Of a stretch of 64,000 bases of DNA, positions 1-6,830 are shown piece by piece. Within the stretch, counting starts at the first letter, position 1, and each line of letters opens with the position of its first letter. Under the pieces are notes generated by a model. It had not been told where the DNA came from. It saw only the letters and a program-made list of their open reading frames with translations, and searched no databases. Source of the stretch: Stigmatella aurantiaca (GTDB lineage: Bacteria > Myxococcota > Myxococcia > Myxococcales > Myxococcaceae); assembly GCF_900109545.1 (NCBI RefSeq), contig NZ_FOAP01000005.1, positions 399,760-463,759 of the forward strand, given 5' to 3'. The position numbers and the translations under genes are program-made.

Positions 1-567
1 GTCCGCGGGGGCCTCGGCCAGCGCCTGGGCGAAGGCCTCCGCAGCCTCGGCCGGCTTGCCCTCGCCATAGAGGGCATCGCCCCGAGCGAGCCGCGCCTCG
101 GCGCCCTGGGCCCCGCCGCGCCAGGCCCGCTCTCCATCCTCGAAGAGCTTCTCCAGCTGGGCGACGGTGGCACTGCCAGAGAAGCGGACCAGGGCCTTCT
201 CCTCGCGCGGATCGATGATGAAGAAGGTCGGCCAGAAGTCCATCGGGTACTTCTCCTGGAAGCCCGCGGCCTGAGGCAGATCCGTGTTGAGCTCCAGCCA
301 GACGAACCGCCCCGCGTGCCGCGCGAGCGCCTTGTCCGTGAAGACGTACTCCTTCATCGAGAGGCAGGTGTGGCACCAGGGGGCCCAGGTGTCCACGAAG
401 AGGGGCAGGCCCCGGGCCTTGGCTTCCTCGAGGGCCCGGCCGTAGTCGTCCGCGATGAACGGCAGGGGCCCTTCCGTGGCCGGCGCCGGCGCATCGGGCG
501 CTTGGGTCCGGGAGGTGGAGCACGCGAGGAGCCCCACCGCCAGCAGGCAGGCAACATGGATTCGCAT
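1..567 (-). CDS. thioredoxin-fold lipoprotein, 3' end outside the window
   Basis: Reads on the minus strand from ATG at 567 and is still open at base 1, so the C-terminus is missing (189 codons seen). The N-terminus MRIHVACLLAVGLLACSTS is a lipoprotein signal with lipobox LLAC, so a periplasm-facing membrane anchor is likely. Around residues 40-60 there is a thioredoxin-like strand followed by WAPWCHTC, which gives a CHTC redox motif. A DUF255/thioredoxin_7 style region follows (FWPTFFIID). The last visible part (GDALYGEGKPAEAAEAF) looks like the start of a TPR. Expected role: periplasmic thiol-disulfide reductase or chaperone; the substrate is unknown. It is divergent from the GTPase gene at 648, with about 80 bp between starts. 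Confidence 0.85.
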   Translation of the reverse strand, partial: MRIHVACLLAVGLLACSTSRTQAPDAPAPATEGPLPFIADDYGRALEEAKARGLPLFVDTWAPWCHTCLSMKEYVFTDKALARHAGRFVWLELNTDLPQAAGFQEKYPMDFWPTFFIIDPREEKALVRFSGSATVAQLEKLFEDGERAWRGGAQGAEARLARGDALYGEGKPAEAAEAFAQALAEAPAD

Positions 568-647
568 GGAAGCCAACCCTAGCGCGGACACAGAAGAGAG
601 GAAGGACTGGGCTCCGCCCGGGGCCCATGCTGTTGTCGGGCCGTCAC

Positions 648-2411
648 ATGACTTCCCTGACCGCGTTGCGCGCCGCCCTGGAGTCTTCCCTCAACGCCCT
701 GCCCGCGCCCGAGCGCTTCCCCCGAAGCGAGGACGCGGACCGGGCCCGGCGCCTGTCCGAGCGGCTGCGCCGGGACTTGCTACCCCGGCTCGGCGGCGAG
801 GCCCCGCTGCTGCTGGTGGCCATCGCCGGTCCCAACAACGTGGGCAAGTCCACCCTCTTCAACTCCCTCATCGGCGTGTCCCTGTCGCCCGCGCGGCCCG
901 AAGGGGGGCTCACCAAGCAGTGCCTCGCCGCCGCGAACCCCAGCACGTGGACGGGCGAGCTGCGCGAGTTCCTGGTGCGCCGCTACGACATCCTCCCGGT
1001 GCCCCCCGGCACCGAGGCCCCGGTGGACCAGCCGGGGCCCGCGGGCCGGCTCTACCTCGTACTCGAGGCGGCGGTGCCCCCGGGGCTCCTGGTGATGGAC
1101 ACGCCCGACTTCGACAGCGTCTACCGCGACAACCGCGACCGCGCCGAGGCCCTGCTCGTCACCGTGGACGTGCTCCTCTTCGTGGTCAGCCGGCAGACGT
1201 ACCAGAACGCGGCCCTGGTGGACTTCCTGCGGGCCGCGGTGGGCCGGGGCCGCCCCTACCTGCTCATCTACAACGAGGCCACCCGGGAAGAGGTGGCCCG
1301 CGGGCACCTGGACAAGCTCGCCGCGGACGTGGGCCAGCCCCCCCTGGCCCGCTACCTCGCGCCGCACCAGCCGGAGGTGGAGGCCGGGCAGCGCCCGCTC
1401 GCCACGCACCCGCTGGATGGCAGGCCCGCGCTCTCCGTGCTGCTGGGCCAGGCCGAGCATGCGCGGGAGCTCAAGTCCCGGGCCCTGGCCGCCTCCCTGG
1501 CGGATGCGCGCGCGGAGATGGACGCCCTGGGCCAGGCGGCGCGCGAGGCCTCTCACGAGCCGGAGCGGCTGCGCCAGCGGCTGCGCCACGAGCTGCTCGC
1601 GGTGGGCCGGAGCGCGGCGCTCAAGGGCGTGCCCGCCGACGTGCTCGTGGATGCCTTCCGCGATGAGCTGGACGCGCGCAGCACCTTCCACCGCTACGTG
1701 CGCCTGCCCTTCCGGGCGCTCGCCACCGCGCTGACGTTCGTCTCCCGGAAGGTGCGCCAGTCCTTCACCGGGCCCCAGCCGTCCGAGGCCCCCGTCTTCC
1801 AGGCTACCGACGAGACGCTCCGAGACGGCACGCGCCGGCTGGTGGAGGTGCTGGCCCCGGAGGTCGCCGCGTGGCGGGGAGACGAGGCGACGCGCGCGCG
1901 GCTCGCGGAAGCCTTCGGCGCGGCCACGCTGGCCCGGCTCGAGGAGCCCCTGGGCTTCGACGCCCTGCACGGCCATGCCGCGGATCGCGAGGGGCTCTAC
2001 GCGTTCTGCCGGAGCCTCGTGGGGCAGGAGCTTCAGGGCGGCATGCGCGAGGAGCTGATGCAGGCGCTCACCACGCTCGTCTACTCCGTCCCCTCGGGCG
2101 CGGCGGCCGTCGCCACGGTGGCCACCGGCGGGGTGGGCCACGATGCCATCATCTGGGCGGGCACCCTGCTGTCCACGCCGCTGCTGGAGCGCTTCGTGGA
2201 TCTGCTCGGCGCCGATGTACGGGCGCGTGTCACCCAGAAATGGGCGGACGCACACGGTGCGACGCTGGCTCACGCGCTGGAGGAACGCTTCTTCCCCGAG
2301 GTGTTGATACATCTGGACACCCAGGTGTCCCAGTGGCGCGGCACGGCCGGGGCCCTGGAAGACACGTCGCGAAAACTGGCGCAAGAATCGGCGTCCCCCC
2401 CATCCCCCTGA
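648..2411 (+). CDS. dynamin-like GTPase domain protein
   Basis: About 587 residues. The G domain sits at the N-terminus: G1 P-loop GPNNVGKST near residue 64 and G3 DTPDFDSV near residue 150. There is no clear NKxD (the equivalent position reads YNEA). A long helical region follows. Near residues 485-525 there is a Gly/Ala-rich hydrophobic stretch (VPSGAAAVATVATGG) that could insert in a membrane, as in bacterial dynamin-like proteins. A second gene of the same architecture lies at 22388-24091, so these are paralogues. The start is uncertain: ATG 648 (MTSLTALRAAL) was chosen over the in-frame ATG 627, and neither has a strong ribosome site. Probable role: GTP-driven membrane remodelling. This is inferred from domain layout only. 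Confidence 0.75.
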   Translation: MTSLTALRAALESSLNALPAPERFPRSEDADRARRLSERLRRDLLPRLGGEAPLLLVAIAGPNNVGKSTLFNSLIGVSLSPARPEGGLTKQCLAAANPSTWTGELREFLVRRYDILPVPPGTEAPVDQPGPAGRLYLVLEAAVPPGLLVMDTPDFDSVYRDNRDRAEALLVTVDVLLFVVSRQTYQNAALVDFLRAAVGRGRPYLLIYNEATREEVARGHLDKLAADVGQPPLARYLAPHQPEVEAGQRPLATHPLDGRPALSVLLGQAEHARELKSRALAASLADARAEMDALGQAAREASHEPERLRQRLRHELLAVGRSAALKGVPADVLVDAFRDELDARSTFHRYVRLPFRALATALTFVSRKVRQSFTGPQPSEAPVFQATDETLRDGTRRLVEVLAPEVAAWRGDEATRARLAEAFGAATLARLEEPLGFDALHGHAADREGLYAFCRSLVGQELQGGMREELMQALTTLVYSVPSGAAAVATVATGGVGHDAIIWAGTLLSTPLLERFVDLLGADVRARVTQKWADAHGATLAHALEERFFPEVLIHLDTQVSQWRGTAGALEDTSRKLAQESASPPSP

Positions 2412-2468
2412 CGACGGAAATCTGATAGGCTGTCGCCGCTTCCAGCACCGCGGCGCCCTCGGGGTGGG

Positions 2469-2504
2469 GACCTGGTAGGGAGACTCGACGGGTCATGACC
2501 TGGT
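2469..2504. promoter_or_regulatory. ACCTGGT direct repeats upstream of the first HTH gene
   Basis: Two copies of ACCTGGT (2470-2476 and 2498-2504) lie about 100-125 bp upstream of the HTH gene at 2596. The same core recurs, often as a palindrome, in the leaders of the next two HTH genes and of traA. They are candidate operators for these regulators. Confidence 0.45.
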
Positions 2505-2588
2505 CGGTCACTACCGCATGACTACCCCGCGTGTCCTTGGAGGACAACTTTCCGAGTCCTATGTATCCCCCCGACTTTACGAGGCGGG
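2498..2588 (+). promoter_or_regulatory. conserved leader block, copy 1
   Basis: This roughly 91-base block before the first HTH gene matches 3278-3368 before the second HTH gene. The shared order is ACCTGG, CGGTC, GCAT, CTACCCCG, GTGTCCTTG, GGAC, AAC, AGTC, TAT, ACTTT and a GAGG ribosome site, with nearly identical spacing. Coding similarity between the two genes is weaker than this, so the block is probably a retained promoter/operator or leader element. Confidence 0.55.
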
Positions 2589-2595
2589 GCATGGG

Positions 2596-3060
2596 ATGGG
2601 AATGGATAAGAAGCCGGCGAAAAACCCCAAGAAATTGTTGGGGCCCAACATCCGTGAAGCCCGGACCCGGCTCAACATTTCTCAGGCCCGTCTCGCAGAA
2701 ATGCTCGAAATGTCGACCGAAGTTTTAGGCCGCATGGAGCGCAAGGAAGTCCTCCCTCGGCTGGAACGCTTCGTCCTTCTGTGTGAAATCCTCGGGACGA
2801 CTCCGAACCAGATGCTCGGCTTCGCCATGGGCCTGGGCAGCCCGCAGGGGCCGCGGATGTCCCCCGCGTACGACGAGATGATGACGCTGATGCGCCACTT
2901 CGTCATCGAGATGGAGTCGCAGCTGGCCGAGGACGAGCGCAAGGAGCTGATGCAGATCTTCGCCCACCTGCAGCGGCTCATCACCCTCATCAAGAAGCGG
3001 AAGGCGGAGGCGGCGAAGTCGCGCCGGGCCCTCGCCAAGCGGGGCAGCCCCGCCGGCTGA
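2596..3060 (+). CDS. XRE-family HTH regulator (first of three)
   Basis: About 154 residues. A Cro/C1-type HTH covers residues 15-75: GPNIREARTRLNISQ, then the recognition-helix region MSTEVLGRMERKEVLPRLE, then LLCEILGTTPNQMLG. The C-terminal half (from about residue 90, PAYDEMMTLMRHF onward) is helical and ends in a basic Lys/Arg tail. A similar 'YDE..' module occurs in the next gene and may be for dimerisation. The start was placed at ATG 2596 with GAGGCGGG 8 bases upstream; ATG 2602 is an alternative. It is the first of a same-strand run of three related regulators leading into traAB. Probably a DNA-binding autoregulator; targets are unknown. Confidence 0.85.
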   Translation: MGMDKKPAKNPKKLLGPNIREARTRLNISQARLAEMLEMSTEVLGRMERKEVLPRLERFVLLCEILGTTPNQMLGFAMGLGSPQGPRMSPAYDEMMTLMRHFVIEMESQLAEDERKELMQIFAHLQRLITLIKKRKAEAAKSRRALAKRGSPAG

Positions 3061-3236
3061 GTCCCACCGGCACGCCCGTTTTCCGGTCCAGGTCGCAGGA
3101 CGCGAGGCGGACTCGCGGTTCTCCCAGGGCCCCCCTCTCTTTCCCCCGCTTGCGCGGCACCGGCCCTCGCCCCAGGGATGATCTCTCGTGCGCCCGGGGC
3201 TCCAGAGGCCGGGGAATGGCCCCCGTCCCATTCTTC

Positions 3237-3249
3237 CCTACCAGGTAGG
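3237..3249. promoter_or_regulatory. 13-bp palindrome CCTACCAGGTAGG
   Basis: A perfect palindrome around a central A, about 130 bp upstream of the second HTH gene. It contains the ACCAGGT core seen at the other leaders of this cluster. Candidate HTH operator. Confidence 0.5.
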
Positions 3250-3263
3250 AAAGTGCGAAGGAA

Positions 3264-3283
3264 CCAGGTGAGTTATAACCTGG
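3264..3283. promoter_or_regulatory. inverted repeat CCAGGT-N8-ACCTGG
   Basis: Six-base arms (3264-3269 and 3278-3283) are separated by 8 AT-rich bases, so the arm centres are 14 bp apart. The right arm is also the start of the conserved leader block 3278-3368. Candidate operator for an XRE dimer or tetramer. Confidence 0.5.
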
Positions 3284-3368
3284 GCGGTCTCGCTGCATAC
3301 CTACCCCGAGTGTCCTTGTGGACCCAACGTTTTAAGTCTTATCTACGTTTCCAACTTTTTGAGGTGGG
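3278..3368 (+). promoter_or_regulatory. conserved leader block, copy 2
   Basis: Counterpart of 2498-2588. It ends in the ribosome site GAGGTGGG, 7 bases before ATG 3376. Sequence islands and spacing are preserved between the two copies, though intervening bases differ. Confidence 0.55.
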
Positions 3369-3375
3369 CGGCAGC

Positions 3376-3843
3376 ATGGACACCAGTGATGAAGAGCGTG
3401 AGCGCAAGCGTGTGGAGGCGCTCAGGAAGAACCTCGGAGCGAACACACGCCGGGCGCGCGAGCGCCTCGGCATCACGCAGGAGCAGATGGCCGAGATGCT
3501 GGGCATCTCCCCGGAGGTGTACGGCCGCATGGAGCGGGGGCTCATCTTCCCGCGCGTGGAGCGGCTGGCGGTCATCTGCGAGAAGCTGGGGGAGTCCTCG
3601 GACCGGCTCCTGGGGCTGGCCAACTCCCAGGAGCCCCTGCCAGCCACCGGGACACCGGGGTACGACGAGCTCCTGCCCATCCTCCACCGCCTCATGCCCG
3701 TGATGCCGAAGCTGACGCAGTTGCAGCGCGTCGCGGTCCGGCGCCACATCGCGGACTTCCAGCGCCTGCTGAGCACCTTCCTGGAAACCGAACCGTCCGA
3801 GAAGCGCCGCAAACGGCGCGCCTCCGACGCGCCCGCCGGGTAA
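3376..3843 (+). CDS. XRE-family HTH regulator (second of three)
   Basis: About 155 residues. A charged N-terminus is followed by a Cro/C1 HTH at residues 18-75: NTRRARERLGITQEQMAEML, then SPEVYGRMERGLIFPRVERL, then LGESSDRLLGLA. It is clearly related to the flanking genes through the shared SPEVYGRMER and LPRLER-like signature. The C-terminal module begins PGYDELLPILHRL and ends in a very basic tail (EKRRKRRAS). ATG 3376 is supported by GAGGTGGG at 3361-3368. An upstream in-frame extension to 3178 has no ribosome site and runs through the palindromes, so it was rejected. Probably an autoregulated transcription factor. Confidence 0.85.
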   Translation: MDTSDEERERKRVEALRKNLGANTRRARERLGITQEQMAEMLGISPEVYGRMERGLIFPRVERLAVICEKLGESSDRLLGLANSQEPLPATGTPGYDELLPILHRLMPVMPKLTQLQRVAVRRHIADFQRLLSTFLETEPSEKRRKRRASDAPAG

Positions 3844-3987
3844 CCCCACCGCGCTTTGCCCTGCCCTGCTCCGGAGCCCCCATGCCCCGGAAACCGCTCT
3901 GGCATCCTACCTGTCACGTCACGGTTTCACCTGCCAACCCTGCGCAGCCTGTGAACCCAACCTGTGGCGTTGTATCTGAACGAGCCA

Positions 3988-4003
3988 ACCCACCATGGTG
4001 GGT
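3988..4003. promoter_or_regulatory. 16-bp perfect palindrome ACCCACCATGGTGGGT
   Basis: A perfect 16-base inverted repeat centred 28 bases upstream of the start of the third HTH gene. Its position between promoter and ribosome site suits a repressor site. It is followed by ACAGGTAGG at 4008-4016, a half-site of the ACCTG type. Confidence 0.55.
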
Positions 4004-4023
4004 ATGAACAGGTAGGGAGGAGC

Positions 4024-4530
4024 ATGGACGGCCTCGACAGAAGGACGCTGGGCAGGAACATCCGCCAGGCCCGTCACCGGCTGGGTCTCACGCAGGAACA
4101 GATCGCCGAGCGGATCAACATGACGCCCGAGGTGTACGGGCGCATGGAGCGCGGCAACCTGGTGCCGCGGCTCGAACGCTTCGTGCTCCTCTGCCGGGTG
4201 CTGGGCGAGACGCCGGACCGGCTCATCTCCCGCCATGCGCCCGCGGAGGACGGGGCAGAGGACGGCGAGGCGCCGGACCCGGCGGATGTCCCGGTCGATG
4301 ACCTCCAGCACCGGCTGGGCACCAACATGCGCGAGGCCCGGAAGCGCCTGGGGCTGACGCAGGTGGAGATGGCGGAGCGGCTGCACCTGCCCGTGGACCT
4401 GTACGGCCGCATGGAGCGAGGGGAGACGCTGCCCCGGTTGGACAGCTTCGTCGCCATCTGCCAGGTCCTCGGCGAGATGTCCGACCAGCTGCTCGGCCTG
4501 TCGCCTCCTCCGGCCGGGAAAGCCCGCTGA
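4024..4530 (+). CDS. tandem double-HTH XRE regulator (third of three)
   Basis: About 168 residues with two complete Cro/C1 HTH domains in one chain. The first is at residues 8-68 (GRNIRQARHRLGLTQ, TPEVYGRMERGNLVPRLERF). The second is at about residues 98-160 (GTNMREARKRLGLTQ, PVDLYGRMERGETLPRLDSF). They are joined by an acidic linker (PAEDGAEDGEAPDPAD). Both are close relatives of the HTH in the two preceding genes, so the cluster holds four copies. Unlike its neighbours it lacks the C-terminal YDE module; an intramolecular pair of HTHs may replace dimerisation. The start is ATG 4024 with GGGAGG just upstream. It is the last regulator before traA. Confidence 0.85.
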   Translation: MDGLDRRTLGRNIRQARHRLGLTQEQIAERINMTPEVYGRMERGNLVPRLERFVLLCRVLGETPDRLISRHAPAEDGAEDGEAPDPADVPVDDLQHRLGTNMREARKRLGLTQVEMAERLHLPVDLYGRMERGETLPRLDSFVAICQVLGEMSDQLLGLSPPPAGKAR

Positions 4531-4567
4531 CGGCCCCCGTCGCCCTGGGGACTTCCTGCTTTCCCGT

Positions 4568-4578
4568 ACCTGACAGGT
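4568..4578. promoter_or_regulatory. traA: ACCTGACAGGT palindrome in the traA leader
   Basis: An 11-base palindrome about 100 bp upstream of the traA start, with another ACCTGT at 4596-4601. The half-site matches those before the three HTH genes, so one of those proteins may control traAB. Confidence 0.45.
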
Positions 4579-4676
4579 TGTCCTACTTGGGGGTGACCTG
4601 TGGGTGTGGACGGAGGCCTGTTTCGGAACGATTGGGCATTTGCGCCGCCGTCCCAGTTGGGGGAGGATGTAACCCC

Positions 4677-6830
4677 TTGTTCTCGCTACCTTTTCAGATT
4701 CGAAGCGCCTCTGCGGCGCTGACCTTGGTCTTCGTGTGCCTCGCGGGGCCCGCGTGGGCGGCGAAGTTGCCGGATGTCATCGTGTTTGGAGACCCGGTGG
4801 CCCCCTCTCCCGACCTGCCAGGTACGGGGCTGTGCGTCGCATCGAGCGTCTCGGATAATCCCGCCGCCGACTTCCCTCAGAGCACGTCGGGTTACATCGG
4901 CGGAATGAATGATTTCATGGAGCGGACGGCGGCCAGCCGGACCACCTATGTGCTCCAGACGCCATTCGATCTGTCGAACAACAACACGGGCGGAACCCTC
5001 GCCAGCCGCGGCGACTTCTTTGCCGGAACGAGTTACGGAACAAGCTTTTTTATCAATGACCCGTTCACTTCCTTCGGAACGCGCTTTCGAGGCTATTTGA
5101 ACGTCACGCCAGCCATGGCTTCGAAAACACTGCATTTCGGTTTCTACACCGATGATGCCATGAGCTTCGTCATTTTTGACCGGAACAACGTGCAGTATCA
5201 GGTCATTAATCGGCCTCCTCAGCTGGGGGCTCCAACATGGCGCACGACCAACAGCGTCACGTTCCTAAAGACAGGTCTTTACCCCGTCGAAATCCTTTAC
5301 TCGGAGGTGACTGATCACGCTGCGTTGGAAATGTCCATTTTGGATGGTCCATTCAGCGACTTCGAGCGAACGGCGAACCAAACCCCGATCGTCAATCTGA
5401 ATACCTCTGGCTTCGACCTTGCCCTTCCTGGGCAGTTTTTCCAGACAGAGACCGGGCGTCCCTCGTTTGCGAATCCCGTGCAGTGCACGCAGTGCCTCCG
5501 GGCCAACGCCAATGCCCCTGGCAACGGCGGTTGCGGCATCGATTCCGGCTACTACTGCAATGGCGCCGCCCTGTGCGCCCCTTGCGACACCGCCCGCGTC
5601 TGCGGCCCTTCCTGCTCACGTTGCGGCCCGAGCACGCCCTACTGCATCAACGTCTCGGGCACCTTCACGTGCGTCGAGTGCAGCGAAAACAAAGATTGTC
5701 CCAACAATGGCCGCTGCGACCCCGCCACCAACACCTGCAGGGGTTGCCTCAACGACTCCGATTGCCCCACCGGCCAGTGCACCAACAACGCCTGCACCGG
5801 CTGCAATGACGACACCGACTGTCTCTCCGGCCAGGTCTGCGACATCCCCAACTTCACCTGTGTGGAGTGCAACCGGGACGAAGACTGCCCTCCCGATGAG
5901 GTCTGCGCCCCCGACCTCAAGCAGTGCCGCGAGTGCAGCCAGGACTCCGACTGCGAGCGCGGCAAGACGTGCTCGGACAACCAGTGCATCACCTGTGCCT
6001 CCAACGACAGCTGCGCGGGCAGTTCCTGCAACTGCTGCCCCAGCGGCACCCAGTGCGCCGCCCCCACCCCGGGCACCCTGCCGTCCTGCGTCGAGTGCAC
6101 CAACGACTCCCAGTGCGCTGACGGCAAGACGTGTGACATCGCCAACGGCCGCTGCGTGGACGCCATCCCCGAGTGCAACACCTCCGACCGCTGCGGCGCC
6201 GAGTGTGTGAAGTGCCCCACCGACCGGCCCCTCTGCCTCGATGGCCAGGTCTGCGTGCAGTGCCGCAATGACCTCGAGTGCGGCACCGGCCAGTTCTGCA
6301 TCAGCGGCGAGTGCGCCTCCTGCATCACCGACCGGCACTGCGGCGCCCGCTGCAGCGCCTGCCCCGGAGAGGCCCCCTTCTGCCTCTCCGACGGCACCTC
6401 CGCTGGCAGCTCCTGCGTCGCCTGCCGGAGCGATGCCGATTGCGGCAGTGGCCAGTGTGACACCACCACCCACACCTGCGCGCCCACCAACGGCTGCGAG
6501 GTGAGCTGCGCCGAGGGCACCGTCTGCAACGGCTCCGCCTGCGTGCAGTGCTTCGCCGACGCGCACTGCCCCTGCGGCGGCTCGTGCGATGTGGCCCAGG
6601 GCACCTGCAACAGCTCCTGCGAGGAGAGCGGCGACTGCCTCGGCGTCCAGCACTGCTCCGTGGCCACCCAGGTGTGTGAGCGCGGCCGGCGCATGCCCGG
6701 CACCGAGCCCCAGGGCGGCTCCTTCTGCTGTCAGACGGCCACGGCCGATCTTCCGTCCACCGGCGGCGGCGCCTTCGTGGCCATGCTCCTGGTGGGCCTC
6801 CTGTTCCTCTTCTCCCAACGCCGCGTATGA
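4677..6830 (+). CDS. traA: outer-membrane exchange recognition receptor TraA
   Basis: About 717 residues. The chosen start is TTG 4677, 10 bases after GGGGGAGG; it gives a clean signal peptide (LTLVFVCLAGPAWA at residues 15-28). An open frame back to TTG 4578 would put the signal internally. Residues 75-235 form a PA14-like distal domain (GFYTDDAMSFVIFDRNN). Residues 268-675 are Cys-rich tandem repeats of the 'C..D.DC..G..C' type, a likely stalk. The last 35 residues have the MYXO-CTERM-like layout of Cys, a hydrophobic helix and RR, and include LPSTGG. In Myxococcus, TraA is the polymorphic cell-surface receptor that lets kin cells fuse outer membranes and swap lipids and proteins. The PA14 segment is visibly less GC-rich than the rest, which suits its known variability. 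It overlaps traB by ATGA. Confidence 0.88.
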   Translation: MFSLPFQIRSASAALTLVFVCLAGPAWAAKLPDVIVFGDPVAPSPDLPGTGLCVASSVSDNPAADFPQSTSGYIGGMNDFMERTAASRTTYVLQTPFDLSNNNTGGTLASRGDFFAGTSYGTSFFINDPFTSFGTRFRGYLNVTPAMASKTLHFGFYTDDAMSFVIFDRNNVQYQVINRPPQLGAPTWRTTNSVTFLKTGLYPVEILYSEVTDHAALEMSILDGPFSDFERTANQTPIVNLNTSGFDLALPGQFFQTETGRPSFANPVQCTQCLRANANAPGNGGCGIDSGYYCNGAALCAPCDTARVCGPSCSRCGPSTPYCINVSGTFTCVECSENKDCPNNGRCDPATNTCRGCLNDSDCPTGQCTNNACTGCNDDTDCLSGQVCDIPNFTCVECNRDEDCPPDEVCAPDLKQCRECSQDSDCERGKTCSDNQCITCASNDSCAGSSCNCCPSGTQCAAPTPGTLPSCVECTNDSQCADGKTCDIANGRCVDAIPECNTSDRCGAECVKCPTDRPLCLDGQVCVQCRNDLECGTGQFCISGECASCITDRHCGARCSACPGEAPFCLSDGTSAGSSCVACRSDADCGSGQCDTTTHTCAPTNGCEVSCAEGTVCNGSACVQCFADAHCPCGGSCDVAQGTCNSSCEESGDCLGVQHCSVATQVCERGRRMPGTEPQGGSFCCQTATADLPSTGGGAFVAMLLVGLLFLFSQRRV

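Noticed and set aside
4578..4676. N-terminal extension of traA from TTG 4578
   Set aside because: It would place 33 Cys/Gly-rich residues before the signal peptide, and the good ribosome site is at 4659-4666, favouring TTG 4677.
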